Shown here: positions 36,373 to 45,359 of the stretch, piece after piece | How positions within the stretch are numbered: position 1 is the stretch's first letter | Layout: the number at the start of each line of letters is the position of its first letter | DNA from: CAWGHZ01 sp963822575 | Lineage (GTDB): Bacteria; Pseudomonadota; Alphaproteobacteria; MPNO01; DASWLB01 | Direction of reading: 5' to 3' | DNA: 64,000 nucleotides | Assembly (NCBI GenBank): GCA_963822575.1 | Contig: CAWGHZ010000006.1 | Span: 248,001 to 312,000, forward strand | Program-made: the position numbers and the translations under genes | The notes under the pieces: generated by a model | Seen by the model: only the letters and a program-made list of their open reading frames with translations | The model's database searches: none | Told to the model about the DNA's origin: nothing

Positions 36373-37568
36373 CAGGCGGCCCTCGGGCGCAGCGGCGCGC
36401 GGCGCAGCACCAGATGGCTCCGCGCCATCAGCGCGTCGCCATAACCGGCCTTGACGAAGGCGCGGCGCGACGGCCAATTGTCGGGGCGGATGCGCGCGAC
36501 CAGCGGCAGGCCGGGCCAGCGTCGCGCCGCCTCGCCGCGCGCGGCGTCGAGAATGACCGACGCCGCGCCGAGTTCCCGCCACGCCGGCACGACGAAGAGA
36601 TCGACCTCGAGCGCGTTGTCGCGCCGTTCGAGCCGCGCCTGCCCCACCGGCGCTCCCGTGGCATCGAGCGCGATCCAGATGCCCGCGTCGGGGTCGGCGA
36701 GGCGCGCGACGAACCAGGCCTCGTGCTCGTCGCGCGGGATAGGCGCCGTCGTCCGCAACGCCGTCGCGAGTTTCTCGGGCCGGTTCACCCAGTCGAACAG
36801 CAGATCGACGTCCTCTCGCCCGGCCGGGCGCAGCCGGATGTCCGGGCGCTGTTCCGGGCGGTCCGAGGCAAGGTCCGGCCGGCGGGTCAGCAGCGCTATC
36901 ACGTCGAGCCACCCGTACTCCGCGGGCAGGGCGGCGACCAGCCGGCGGACGCGGGCAAGATCGTCGGCCGTGTCGACCGTCCAGCGCAGGAACCCGAAAT
37001 CGGCGGGGGCGATCAGGTGGCCCACCCGAAAATCGCCCGTCGAAACGTCGCTATAGGCGCCGACTCGCATGTAGGGGGTGACGTGTTCGCGGTAGAAAGG
37101 CTCGTGGGCCGCACGGTCGGCTTCGTCCACGGCGGCGCGGGTGAAAATCTCGATGTCGAGCCCGTCCGGATAGGTGCGATGGATCGCGTTCGACAGATAA
37201 TCGAACCCGCCCGCCGCGCGGCGTTCCACCGCCTCGTCGATCAAAGCCGGGTCCGACATCGGGCAGTCCGCCGTCAGCCGCATGATGACATCCGCCTTGG
37301 CCGCCGCCGCCGCGCCCGCGAATCGGCCCAGCACGTCCTGCTCGTCGCCGCGGAATGTGGCCACACCTAGAGAGTCGCACAAGGTGATCACCGGATCGTC
37401 GGTCGGGTTCCGCGTCGTGGCGACCCAGACCGCATCGAGACGCCTTGAGCGGCGAACGCGCGACAGCATGTGCGCGAGCATTGGCTCGCCGTCGAGCTCC
37501 GCCAGGACCTTGCCGGGCAGGCGCGTCGAGGTCATCCGCGCCTGGACGATGGCGACGGTCCGGGTCAT
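36372..37568 (-). CDS. SpsF-like cytidylyltransferase fused to GNAT acetyltransferase
   Basis: The 398-residue protein has two domains. Residues 1-235 are an SpsF-type nucleotidyltransferase: VAIVQARMTSTRLPGKVLAE, MLRRSRRLDAV-like loop, LTADCPMSDPALID and DYLSNAIHRTYPDGLD. Residues 240-398 are a GNAT fold: DIRLRPAGREDVDLLFDWVN, LFVVPAWRELGAASVI and PDNWPSRRAFVKAGY, with acetyl-CoA loop. SpsF relatives activate nonulosonic acids as CMP sugars. The fusion would let one polypeptide N-acetylate and CMP-activate a sugar. It overlaps the ATP-grasp gene as ATGA and abuts the class III aminotransferase gene. Confidence 0.82.
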   Translation of the reverse strand: MTRTVAIVQARMTSTRLPGKVLAELDGEPMLAHMLSRVRRSRRLDAVWVATTRNPTDDPVITLCDSLGVATFRGDEQDVLGRFAGAAAAAKADVIMRLTADCPMSDPALIDEAVERRAAGGFDYLSNAIHRTYPDGLDIEIFTRAAVDEADRAAHEPFYREHVTPYMRVGAYSDVSTGDFRVGHLIAPADFGFLRWTVDTADDLARVRRLVAALPAEYGWLDVIALLTRRPDLASDRPEQRPDIRLRPAGREDVDLLFDWVNRPEKLATALRTTAPIPRDEHEAWFVARLADPDAGIWIALDATGAPVGQARLERRDNALEVDLFVVPAWRELGAASVILDAARGEAARRWPGLPLVARIRPDNWPSRRAFVKAGYGDALMARSHLVLRRAPLRPRAA

Positions 37569-38624
37569 CGGCCGGCCGCCGCGCGCGCGGGTTGGGCCGA
37601 CAGCGCGACATACGGAAGGATCATTTGCGGCGAGATGGCCGGCATGTCGGGCAGCGCCTCTCCCTTGGCCAGGGACACCAGGTCGTCGATCAGCGGCACC
37701 CCGGCGAGGAGGGAGACCGGCATGCTGCCGCTCGGCCGGATGTTGACCTCGAGCAGCGTGGGGTTGCCGTGCGCGTCGGTCATGATGTCGAGATCGTAGA
37801 GCCAGTCGAGCCCGATGGCGGCGGCGGTGCGCCGGCCGAGTGCGATCAGCCGTTCGTCCGCCACAACGTCGTTGCCCTCGAACGGAACCCCGCCTGGATT
37901 GTGGCGCCGGCGCGGAACGACCCGCCGCGCCGCGCCCTGCCAAGCAAGAATGTCGACGTCGTAGACCGGCTCGAACAGCCGCTCCATCACGACCACCGGG
38001 GCGAGCGCCGCAGCGGCGGCGAGATGGCGGTCGAGGAATGTCGCGAGATCGAGATGCGTCTCGCGGCCGTAATTGGCGGGTCTCTCGCCCGCCACGTCGG
38101 CACGGACGACAAAGATGTTGCGGCCACCGCGCGAACGGGCGGGCTTCACGACCGCGCCATCGGACGCGGCGACGACCGCGCGCACGGCGGTCGCAATCGA
38201 AGTCCCGGTCGCGGCCGACGCGCCACGGCGCGACCGGAACGCCGTGCGCCTGCAGCCGGTCATAGGCCGCCCCCTTGTCGCCCAGTTCCCGCAGCAGTGC
38301 GATCGGGCCACAGGCGAGCGTTGCGCCGGCAGCTTCGACCGCGTCGCGCCCGGCCGCGAGCGCCAGCGCCTCCTCGTCGGACCAGGGCAGGACCAGATCC
38401 ACCCCCTGCTGACGGACGATGGCGCAGAGGGCATCGACATAGCCGGGCACGTTCCCGGGCGGAACGGCAAGGAACGCATCGGCGTAGTGTGCCGTGGCAC
38501 CGCGCACTTCCATATCCACCCCGATGACGCGCAGATCGTGGCGCGTGCCCGCCTTCATCAGCTGGATCGCCTGCGCGACCAACGGACCGGCCGCCGCCGT
38601 CACCAAGATCGTGAAGGGCGCCAT
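37565..38624 (-). CDS. ATP-grasp protein (one frameshift)
   Basis: The N-terminal half (FTILVTAAAGPLVAQAIQLM) is a preATP-grasp Rossmann-like domain. The C-terminal half has AVVKPARSRGGRNIFVV (ATP lysine) and LLEVNIRPSGSMP (metal Glu/Asn). Removing one C from CCC at 38204-38206 joins them as a protein of about 352 residues. Its C-terminal half resembles carbamoyl-phosphate-synthase-like ATP-grasp enzymes. It lies between an SpsF-GNAT gene and a NeuB-family gene. Joining an amino acid or acyl group to a nonulosonate is a possible task. Confidence 0.75.
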
Positions 38625-38625
38625 G

Positions 38626-39654
38626 CTATTCCAGGTCGCTTTCGCGGATGGCGTCGTAGCGCGGGAGCGGCCGCTTCAGGATGCGGCCCAGGGTCGCCCG
38701 GTACCGGTCGGGAGCGAGACCGCCAGAGCCCGCCGGCATGCGCAGGAAGCCGATATCCTGAGCGTCGAGCACGCGCCCAGCCCCCAAGTCGCGGCGGGCG
38801 GCCAGCGTGCGGTGATAATGCGCGGCGTTGTCCCGCTCGGCCGAGGTCGGCGCCTTTTCGGCGGTGCCGAGCATCCTTTCGGCGCGCCGGATAGCGGCGA
38901 CCATCGCAGCGAATTCATCCGGCAGCAAGGACAGGCGGTGGTCGAACCCGGGCCGCGCGCGATCGAGTGTGATGTGCTTTTCGATCAGCCTTGCGCCTGC
39001 CGCCACAGCAAGTGGGGCGGCGTCGATTCCCAGGCTGTGGTCGGAGAACCCGACGGGAACGGCGAATGCGTCTTCAAGCGCCCGAATCGTTGCAAGGTTG
39101 AGGTCAGCCTCCGGCGCCGGGTAGACCGACGTACATTGCATCAGGGCGACGTCGCGGCAGCCGGCCTGGCGAGCGACCGCAACCGCCCGCGCCACGTCGG
39201 CAAGCCTGGCCATTCCGGTCGACATGATCAGCGGCAGGCCCTTGCGCGCGGCATGGTCGATGAAGGGTGTCGTCGTCAGCATCCCGGACGAAATCTTGTA
39301 GCCAGCCGGATCGAGGCCCCGCACCCAATCCATGCTGACGCGGTCGCCCGCGGTGGTGAACGCCTCCATCCCGCGGGCGCGCGCCAGTGCGAACATGCGC
39401 GCCGTGGCCGCGCGCGACAGCACCGCCCGGGCGAACAGTTCCCGGCTCGGCGTGCCGGGCGCATAGCTCTCGTCCGGGTCCACCGTCTGCAGCTTCATCG
39501 CGTCGGCGCCGGCGCGCGCCGCCGCTTCGACCAGCTGCGCGCAAACGGCCTCGTCGCCCTCGTGGTTGATGCCGATCTCGGCGATCACGAAGGTCGGCGC
39601 GCCCGGTCCGATCCGGCGCGTGCCGAAGGCGAAGCTTTCCGGGCGATCCGTCAT
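38626..39654 (-). CDS. N-acetylneuraminate synthase family protein (NeuB/SpsE/PseI-like)
   Basis: The 342-residue enzyme starts TFVIAEIGINHEGDEAV, the NeuB barrel N-terminus. It has ADAMKLQTVD, KISSGMLTT, LMQCTSVYPAP, GFSDHSLGID and EKHITLDRARPGFDH, and a C-terminal SAF-like antifreeze domain (LGRILKRPLPRYDAI). It condenses a 6-carbon N-acetyl-aminosugar with phosphoenolpyruvate. Since a separate NeuB at 61536 belongs to the legionaminate set, this copy may serve pseudaminate (as PseI) or a third nonulosonate with the SpsF-GNAT protein. The first ATG with a clean NeuB start is 39654. Confidence 0.85.
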   Translation of the reverse strand: MTDRPESFAFGTRRIGPGAPTFVIAEIGINHEGDEAVCAQLVEAAARAGADAMKLQTVDPDESYAPGTPSRELFARAVLSRAATARMFALARARGMEAFTTAGDRVSMDWVRGLDPAGYKISSGMLTTTPFIDHAARKGLPLIMSTGMARLADVARAVAVARQAGCRDVALMQCTSVYPAPEADLNLATIRALEDAFAVPVGFSDHSLGIDAAPLAVAAGARLIEKHITLDRARPGFDHRLSLLPDEFAAMVAAIRRAERMLGTAEKAPTSAERDNAAHYHRTLAARRDLGAGRVLDAQDIGFLRMPAGSGGLAPDRYRATLGRILKRPLPRYDAIRESDLE

Positions 39655-41507
39655 CGGACTTTCGATTCCGGCGCCGCGACACGCGCATCCGTCGTAACCG
39701 GCTGGATTCCTGCCATCATGCGCGCGATGTCGCGTGCTGCACGCGCGCCGGCCGGGCCACCCATGTCGAAATAGCGCTGGATCAATGCCTTGCGCGCGTC
39801 CGCCTTCGATTCCCAGGCATCGCGTATGGACGAAAGCGGTTGATCGAGAAAGGCGCGCAGGGTCTCCTTCCAATCGGGCCAGGCGGTCGAGAACAGAAAC
39901 AGGCCGGCGTCGAAATCCCTGCGCGCCTCGTCGCGAAGCCGCATGTCGTCGTCGATCTCGACGAACACCAGCGGCCGTTGCGACATCAGGCACCAGGACA
40001 GCGTGCTGGTCGCGCGCGCAGTGACCAGGACCTCGCAGGCGGCGGCGAGATAGCGGAAATCAACGAAATCCGAAAAGACACGGATGTTCGGCGCGGAGCG
40101 CGCCGCCGCCTGCGCCGGATCGGGATCGAGCAGCCGCAGCGCGGGATAGCGCTTGTACAGCACGTCATGGCCCAGCCCCGCGAGCACGCCGCGGATCATC
40201 TCGAGCTCGAACGCGAGCATGCCCGAATCGGTCCGCGTGCCGTAGGCGAGCCGCCCCCAATAGCCGCTATACACGGCGGTCGACACGAAAGCGATCGACG
40301 CGAGGCGTTTGGCCCACGGGTGCCGTCCCGCACCCATGCGGCGCATGTCCCCGGGCATGCCGACCGGGATGGAAACGCCGCGGCGCGCGCTGATTGCGTT
40401 GGCGACGGCGGTGGCGCGCTCGTTGAACGTATATGCGCGGTCGCTGCACATGACTTCCTTGGTGGCGATCGTCGCGTCCTGCGTCTCGCAAATTTCGGAG
40501 GAGACACCGTGTTGAAAGGCGAACAACGGAATGCCCTGGCGACGTGCGACCTGCCAAGCGCCCGCGATCGCGGGCTTCGCCGGGAAGTTGGCGAGCAGGA
40601 TGCGACTGCGCGCCGTCGTGCCGTCCGCCGCCACGCGCGCGAAGGCGGACGCACCGGATTTCTGATCGCGGGCGCCGGCGAGCACCTGGTCGGTGATCAT
40701 TGCGACGAGCGGCGCGCGCACCGGCTCGACCACCCAGCGCGCACAGTAGGTGTGCAGAACCTCGGCGCACACGGATGTTAGGGCGCGCGTCTCGGTTTCG
40801 TCGAGCGAAGCGGGCGTGCCGGTCAGCTTGACGCGCCGCAGTGCCCAACCGCGCAGGGCGAGCGAAAACGCCGTCTCGTGCAGCAGCTCGTTCTCCGACA
40901 GAATCAGCGCCTCGCGTCTCACGCGATGCGGCCAGAGGGGGCCCAGCGCGCAGATCGCGCGGAAGGCGGCGCGCCGGGTGCCGGCGACCCGCAGCCGGTC
41001 GAGAAGCCGCCCCGAAGTATTCGGCGCCGCCGCGTCCAGGCCCGTAACCGGGATCGCAACCTCACGGACGCGCGCCTCGGGATTGCCGGCAAGCAGCGCG
41101 GGCCAGGGGCCGTTATATACCTCGTCGGCAGCCGCGTTGCCTGTCATCGCGCGCGCGATCAGCCGCGGTTCCTCGCAGTCGGCGCGGGTCAGACATCCGG
41201 CCAGGACGAGAAAGTCAAGCGAGGTCAAGAGCCGCAGCGTGACGACGCCGGCGAAGTCCCGGATGGCGGGCGTCGTCTCCGCGGCCTGCAGTGCGCGCGT
41301 TTGCAGCTCCAGCCGGGCGGCCAGTATCTCCGCCAGCCTCGCCCGAGCCATGCGGTCGCGGACGAACTCCGAGCGCTGCCCCAGCGCGGCATGCAGAAAG
41401 GGCGAGGCCGTGAGAATCCGGCAATCCTTGGCTAGCCCGTCCTGCGCCAATGTGTCGAGGACTGCGCCGCTGTCGCAGAACGCTGCGGGAAAGGCGGAAA
41501 GCGCCAC
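39651..41507 (-). CDS. Putative glycan biosynthesis transferase, LIC12162-like/GT-B
   Basis: The 618-residue protein shows FAFQHGVSSEICE, VLYKRYPALRLLDPDP, and FSDFVDFRYLAAACEVLVTA, then SQRPLVFVEIDDDMRLRDEA. Such strings recall the LIC12162 transferases and capsule-type GT-B enzymes, where a KRYP-like motif and a C-terminal second Rossmann domain bind the sugar nucleotide. The N-terminal 250 residues are not recognised. GTG 41507 (VALSAFPAAFCDSG) is the first start after the previous stop. The similarity is weak, so the function is open. Confidence 0.5.
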   Translation of the reverse strand: MALSAFPAAFCDSGAVLDTLAQDGLAKDCRILTASPFLHAALGQRSEFVRDRMARARLAEILAARLELQTRALQAAETTPAIRDFAGVVTLRLLTSLDFLVLAGCLTRADCEEPRLIARAMTGNAAADEVYNGPWPALLAGNPEARVREVAIPVTGLDAAAPNTSGRLLDRLRVAGTRRAAFRAICALGPLWPHRVRREALILSENELLHETAFSLALRGWALRRVKLTGTPASLDETETRALTSVCAEVLHTYCARWVVEPVRAPLVAMITDQVLAGARDQKSGASAFARVAADGTTARSRILLANFPAKPAIAGAWQVARRQGIPLFAFQHGVSSEICETQDATIATKEVMCSDRAYTFNERATAVANAISARRGVSIPVGMPGDMRRMGAGRHPWAKRLASIAFVSTAVYSGYWGRLAYGTRTDSGMLAFELEMIRGVLAGLGHDVLYKRYPALRLLDPDPAQAAARSAPNIRVFSDFVDFRYLAAACEVLVTARATSTLSWCLMSQRPLVFVEIDDDMRLRDEARRDFDAGLFLFSTAWPDWKETLRAFLDQPLSSIRDAWESKADARKALIQRYFDMGGPAGARAARDIARMMAGIQPVTTDARVAAPESKVR

Positions 41508-41512
41508 GTCGG

Positions 41513-42349
41513 TCAGTCGAGCACCGGTTCCGCGGTCACCGTGTTGATCCGGGCGTTCGGATCGACGGGAGGCGTGCTGTGAAGGTGCAGAAGACGCTTC
41601 ACCTGCGCCGGCATGCGGGCGATCCGCTCTGCCGTGAAGTTCTCGCGAAAGCGGAAATACGGCTTCATGAACCACGGGCCGTACATGTTGAAGATGGACC
41701 AGCGCGACCGCTCCCCCGGCACGCCCGTGCGATGCCAGAGCGCCGAATCGAAGAACACGACCGCGCCGGCATCGGCTTCGACCACCGCATGGGGGTAGTC
41801 GCCATAGCGGTCGGGCGGCTTGCGGTATTCGAGGTGCGATCCCGGGACGAAATGGGTCGCGGCATTGTCGCGCCGGAAGGGCTCGAGCGCGACGACGGCG
41901 TAGAAGCTCATGGACGGACGGAACAGCGCGCCGGTCCGTGCATCGCATACCCGCGAATCGACGTGCCAGCCGTCGCCCGACGTGACGCGGTCATACGGCA
42001 GGCGGGGATCGAGGTGCGGGTTCCGGGCCGACGGCGAGATCAGCACGAAGTCCTTGTCGATCAGGTCCGTCATCACGGCAATGATCAGCTCGTGCACAAA
42101 CAGCGGGCAGAGCCGCTCGTCATGGACGAAGTAGTTGTAGATGACCTGCGTGTCGCGCGACCCGAAATATTCGCCGCGCGCGGCCAGGCCGGCCACGGCC
42201 TTGTCCAGGATGCCGCAGTAGGTCGCGCACTCCTCCGTTCCGAAAACGCCCGGCACGCAGACGAGGCCGCTCTCGCGCACCTCGTTTGCGATTGCGCCGA
42301 CGCCGCGCGCGGCCGGAACGACAGGAAGGCCTGGGCGGATGTCGTTCAT
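41513..42349 (-). CDS. Phytanoyl-CoA dioxygenase (PhyH)-like Fe(II)/2-oxoglutarate oxygenase
   Basis: The 278-residue protein has the HxD iron ligands in GWHVDSR (near residue 126), and the distal histidine in SALWHRTGVPG, with the arginine that binds 2-oxoglutarate close by. PhyH-family enzymes hydroxylate diverse small molecules. In this cluster it could hydroxylate a sugar or an acyl substituent. Its length is normal. The gene abuts a methyltransferase gene on one side and the LIC12162-like gene on the other. Confidence 0.8.
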   Translation of the reverse strand: MNDIRPGLPVVPAARGVGAIANEVRESGLVCVPGVFGTEECATYCGILDKAVAGLAARGEYFGSRDTQVIYNYFVHDERLCPLFVHELIIAVMTDLIDKDFVLISPSARNPHLDPRLPYDRVTSGDGWHVDSRVCDARTGALFRPSMSFYAVVALEPFRRDNAATHFVPGSHLEYRKPPDRYGDYPHAVVEADAGAVVFFDSALWHRTGVPGERSRWSIFNMYGPWFMKPYFRFRENFTAERIARMPAQVKRLLHLHSTPPVDPNARINTVTAEPVLD

Positions 42350-42350
42350 A

Positions 42351-43034
42351 TCAGCTCCCGCTCCGGTTGGCCGCTGGCTTCACGCCCAGCGCGAGGAGCG
42401 ACCTCGACTTTCCGGTCAGCACGCTCGGCAGCCGCGTGCGCGGCGACCAGCGGAACGGGATGCAGCGCGCGACCGTGAACGCCATCGGCATGGTCCACAT
42501 CCAGGCAGGCTTGCAGACGATCCACGGCACCACGACGCCGTTCTCGAAGCCCGCGCTCTTCAGGGTGAAGGCGAGAGACGGCGCCGTGAACGGGTGGACG
42601 TGGGTCGGGTCGTCGAAGAAATCGAGATAGCTGTAGCGCCAGTTTGGTGTGACCAGGATGATCGCGCCCCCCGGCTTCAGGACGCGGAGGGCCTCGGCCA
42701 GCATCATGCGCGGCGCGTAAAGGTGCTCGATCAGTGAGACGGCGGTGACCACGTCGACCGAATTGTCACGAACGGGCAGTGCGTCGCTCTCGAAGTCGAG
42801 CCCGTCCGTCACGTCGAGGCCGGTCGCCTGCAGGCCCTTCGACCGCGCCACCTCGACTAAGGCACCATCCGCCGCACCCAGGTCGAGGAGCGTCTGGCCC
42901 GAGGCCATGCGCGGGCGGCCGCAATGCGCGAGCAGATTGTCGAACGTGACGAAGACGCGCTCCTTCAGGACGGCCTGCATAGCCGGCCGATATTTCTCCG
43001 ACTTCAGAAGTGTGCTGAGATAGTTGCTGGCCAT
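42351..43034 (-). CDS. Class I SAM-dependent methyltransferase
   Basis: The 227-residue protein has motif I LLDLGAADGALVEVARSKG, LDVTDGLDFESDALPV, and the post-motif ALRVLKPGGAIILVTPNW. This is a small-molecule or sugar methyltransferase of the Methyltransf_11 type. Methyl caps on terminal sugars often end chain growth in bacterial O-antigens, which is a plausible role. It lies one base from the PhyH-like gene and 13 bases from another methyltransferase gene. The site of methylation is unknown. Confidence 0.82.
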   Translation of the reverse strand: MASNYLSTLLKSEKYRPAMQAVLKERVFVTFDNLLAHCGRPRMASGQTLLDLGAADGALVEVARSKGLQATGLDVTDGLDFESDALPVRDNSVDVVTAVSLIEHLYAPRMMLAEALRVLKPGGAIILVTPNWRYSYLDFFDDPTHVHPFTAPSLAFTLKSAGFENGVVVPWIVCKPAWMWTMPMAFTVARCIPFRWSPRTRLPSVLTGKSRSLLALGVKPAANRSGS

Positions 43035-43047
43035 CGGCGCGGACCGG

Positions 43048-43803
43048 CTAGGCGGGGCGAACCAGGCGCGCGCGCGTGCGCAAGCCCCAGTTTTCCCGGT
43101 AGTCGCGCGGCAGCACCTCGAAGTCGTACCCCTCGTTCGCGAACAGACCCTTGAGACAATCGACCGGGTAGTAGAAATCGCGCACCTGATCCGTCACGGG
43201 CCGGTCCGCGCCCAGCTTGTCGCTGGGGAAGAACGTGAAGAAGAACTGCGCGCCCTCCGCCATATGCCGTTTCAATGACCCCAGTAGCGCGCGGATGTCG
43301 GCCTCGGGCATGTGCGTCAGGACGGCATGCGCCCAGATATATTCGAATTTCTGGCCTTCCAGTTCGCGGAGCGAGCAATCCTGGACCAGAAGCACCGAAT
43401 AATGATCGCGCGCGATGCCCGCTGCGTCCATCAGCTCCCGGCCCTGGTCGAGCCGCACGCGCGAGATGTCGACGCCGACATAGTTCCCCGGGTCGAGGTA
43501 CGGGATGAACTGGAGCCCGCCGCGGAGAATTCCGCAGCCATAGTCGAGCAGGCGGTGCTCGGGACGCAAGCCGTGCCCCTGCAGGAACGTCAGGAATTCC
43601 TTTCCGACGTCGAGATACACGGGTTCCGCGGCCAGGACCTCCGACTCGCTGGTGTCGATATGGTCGGCATAGTAGTCGATCCACGACCGCCCGAGCAGGC
43701 GATAGAGAAACAGCCGGAAGCGCCGCTTCGGAAGCTGCCAGAAGCGATACCGGATCGATTTGTGCCGGCCCCGCAGCTTGTCGAGAACGATGCCCGCCGC
43801 CAT
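43048..43803 (-). CDS. Class I SAM-dependent methyltransferase
   Basis: The 251-residue protein has motif I LLDYGCGILRGGLQFIPYL with NYVGVDISRVRLDQG, then FEYIWAHAVLTHMPEADI. An N-terminal basic region (LRGRHKSIRYRFWQLPKRRFRLF) may touch a membrane or a phosphate group. It is distinct from the 42351 enzyme. ATG 43803 was chosen at the first in-frame ATG with a suitable ending before the PseG stop. It could methylate pseudaminate or another sugar, but this is not known. Confidence 0.8.
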   Translation of the reverse strand: MAAGIVLDKLRGRHKSIRYRFWQLPKRRFRLFLYRLLGRSWIDYYADHIDTSESEVLAAEPVYLDVGKEFLTFLQGHGLRPEHRLLDYGCGILRGGLQFIPYLDPGNYVGVDISRVRLDQGRELMDAAGIARDHYSVLLVQDCSLRELEGQKFEYIWAHAVLTHMPEADIRALLGSLKRHMAEGAQFFFTFFPSDKLGADRPVTDQVRDFYYPVDCLKGLFANEGYDFEVLPRDYRENWGLRTRARLVRPA

Positions 43804-43811
43804 TCGGCTGC

Positions 43812-44810
43812 CTATGCCACGCCGGGCGTGATTGTCGCGGCCGCCGGCACGTCTTGCGCCAGCGCATGGATTTCCACAGCCACGCGCTCCGCGCCGCGTC
43901 CGTCGACCATCCGGCGCGCGGCGCGGCCCATCTCTCTCCGCGCGATACCGTCGCCGGCGAGCGAGCGGATCGCCGACGCCACCATTTCGACGGTGACCGC
44001 GCCCGCACGTCCCGGCACAGATGTTGCTCCAACCTGTACCATTGCCTCGGCGGCAGGGGCCTGGTTGTCCGCTGCGAACAGCGTCACGGAGGCGCGTCCG
44101 CGCGCCATGCGCTCGAACAGCGAGACGCCTCCGGCGCCGAGCACCAGATCGGACTCGTCGTAAAGCGGGCGCAGATCGTCGAGGCCCGCGAAAAGCCGCG
44201 CCCCCTGGCGCGCCGCCTTCGCCGCGACCGACTCGCGGTGTGGCGCGTCGCCGCCGACAACCACCGTCACCTGCGCATCTCGCAGCTCGGATACCATCGC
44301 GAGAGCATCGAGATAGACGCCCGTCAGATCGGCCGAATCGCGCATTCCGCACGCGACCAGCACGTGTGCCACCCCGCCCTGCGGCCGCGGCGCGACGGGA
44401 ACGGCGTAGCCGGGATCGAGCAAGGCGTAGCGCGGGCCGGCGAGCGTCCGTCCAACTTCGGGCGGCGGGTTGGCTGGCGACACGTAGAGGTCCACCCCGG
44501 CCAATGCGCGGCCGAGATCCTCGATCATTATCACCCGGCCGGCGCAGCGGCGCCATTCGTCGACCTCGTTGGTGCCGAATTCGTACCCATCAAGAACCGC
44601 GACATCTGCCGCCGCCGACCTCACCGAGCCGATACCTTCTCGGGCCAGAACGTCGGCCCAGTACGGGGCGGTGTCGGGCGCGGGCACGAAGGCGACCTCG
44701 GCACGCGGCTTGAGGGCCCGCGCCAGCGCGAGGCAGCGCCGCATATGACCGCCGCCGGCCTCGGGCCGCCCGTCGACGCGGAAGGTCACGCGGGAACGCC
44801 GGGAACTCAC
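43812..44810 (-). CDS. pseG: UDP-2,4-diacetamido-2,4,6-trideoxy-beta-L-altropyranose hydrolase
   Basis: PseG removes UDP from the fourth intermediate of pseudaminic acid synthesis. The 332-residue protein has the GT-B-like signature GGGHMRRCLALARALK near residues 17-32, VIMIEDLGRAL, LDPGYAVPVAP, and LVLGAGGVSLFERMARGRA, where the glycine-rich loop holds the diphosphate. The GTG start at 44810 overlaps the PseH gene stop as GTGA. With PseB, PseC and PseH directly upstream, the order B-C-H-G is clear. Expected length is about 280-340. Confidence 0.88.
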   Translation of the reverse strand: MSSRRSRVTFRVDGRPEAGGGHMRRCLALARALKPRAEVAFVPAPDTAPYWADVLAREGIGSVRSAAADVAVLDGYEFGTNEVDEWRRCAGRVIMIEDLGRALAGVDLYVSPANPPPEVGRTLAGPRYALLDPGYAVPVAPRPQGGVAHVLVACGMRDSADLTGVYLDALAMVSELRDAQVTVVVGGDAPHRESVAAKAARQGARLFAGLDDLRPLYDESDLVLGAGGVSLFERMARGRASVTLFAADNQAPAAEAMVQVGATSVPGRAGAVTVEMVASAIRSLAGDGIARREMGRAARRMVDGRGAERVAVEIHALAQDVPAAATITPGVA

Positions 44811-45349
44811 GCGGCCTTCCTGTCGTCGACGAAGCGCGCCAGCACCAACACGTCGATCCGGCGCCCATCGAAGACCGCGTGGCGGCGGAGGACCGCGTCC
44901 AGCCGGTATCCGGCCTTCTCGAAGGCGCGCCTGCTGGCCTCGTTCTCGGAGTAGACCCAGGCGCTCAGCCGGTCGAGCCCGAGGCCTTCGAACGCATGCG
45001 CGGTCAGCAAGCGGATGGCCTCGGTACCGACGCCGCGACCGCGCATCGCCGGCTCGCCCACCAGGATGGCGATGTCGGCCCGACGGTGGTGGGTGTTGAT
45101 GAGGGACAGCCGGATATTGCCCACGTGGCGGCCGTCGACGCAGATCCGCCACATCGCGGCCGTGCGCGAGGCGACCGCATCCTCGACGTAGCGGCGGACC
45201 GAGGCCACGTCGTTCGCCGCGCGGCCGACCTCGGTGAACCGGATCGCCTCCGGGTCGACGAGCCAGGCGAGGTAGTGCGGCCCGACATGTTCGGGCCGCA
45301 GCGCGTCGAGCGACACCATCGGGCCGGAAAGCGCGGGGAGGTCCTGCAT
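44807..45349 (-). CDS. pseH: UDP-4-amino-4,6-dideoxy-N-acetyl-beta-L-altrosamine N-acetyltransferase (GNAT)
   Basis: The 180-residue GNAT protein has SLDALRPEHVGPHYLAWLVD at the start, DIAILVGEPAMRGRGVGTEA (acetyl-CoA loop with RGRGVG), and VYSENEASRRAFEKAGYRL. PseH acetylates the 4-amino group made by PseC. Its position between pseC and pseG supports the name. The fold is shared with the GNAT gene at 52827, so sequence alone would not tell them apart. Length is normal for PseH. Confidence 0.82.
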   Translation of the reverse strand: MQDLPALSGPMVSLDALRPEHVGPHYLAWLVDPEAIRFTEVGRAANDVASVRRYVEDAVASRTAAMWRICVDGRHVGNIRLSLINTHHRRADIAILVGEPAMRGRGVGTEAIRLLTAHAFEGLGLDRLSAWVYSENEASRRAFEKAGYRLDAVLRRHAVFDGRRIDVLVLARFVDDRKAA

Positions 45350-45359
45350 GCTCCCGTGC

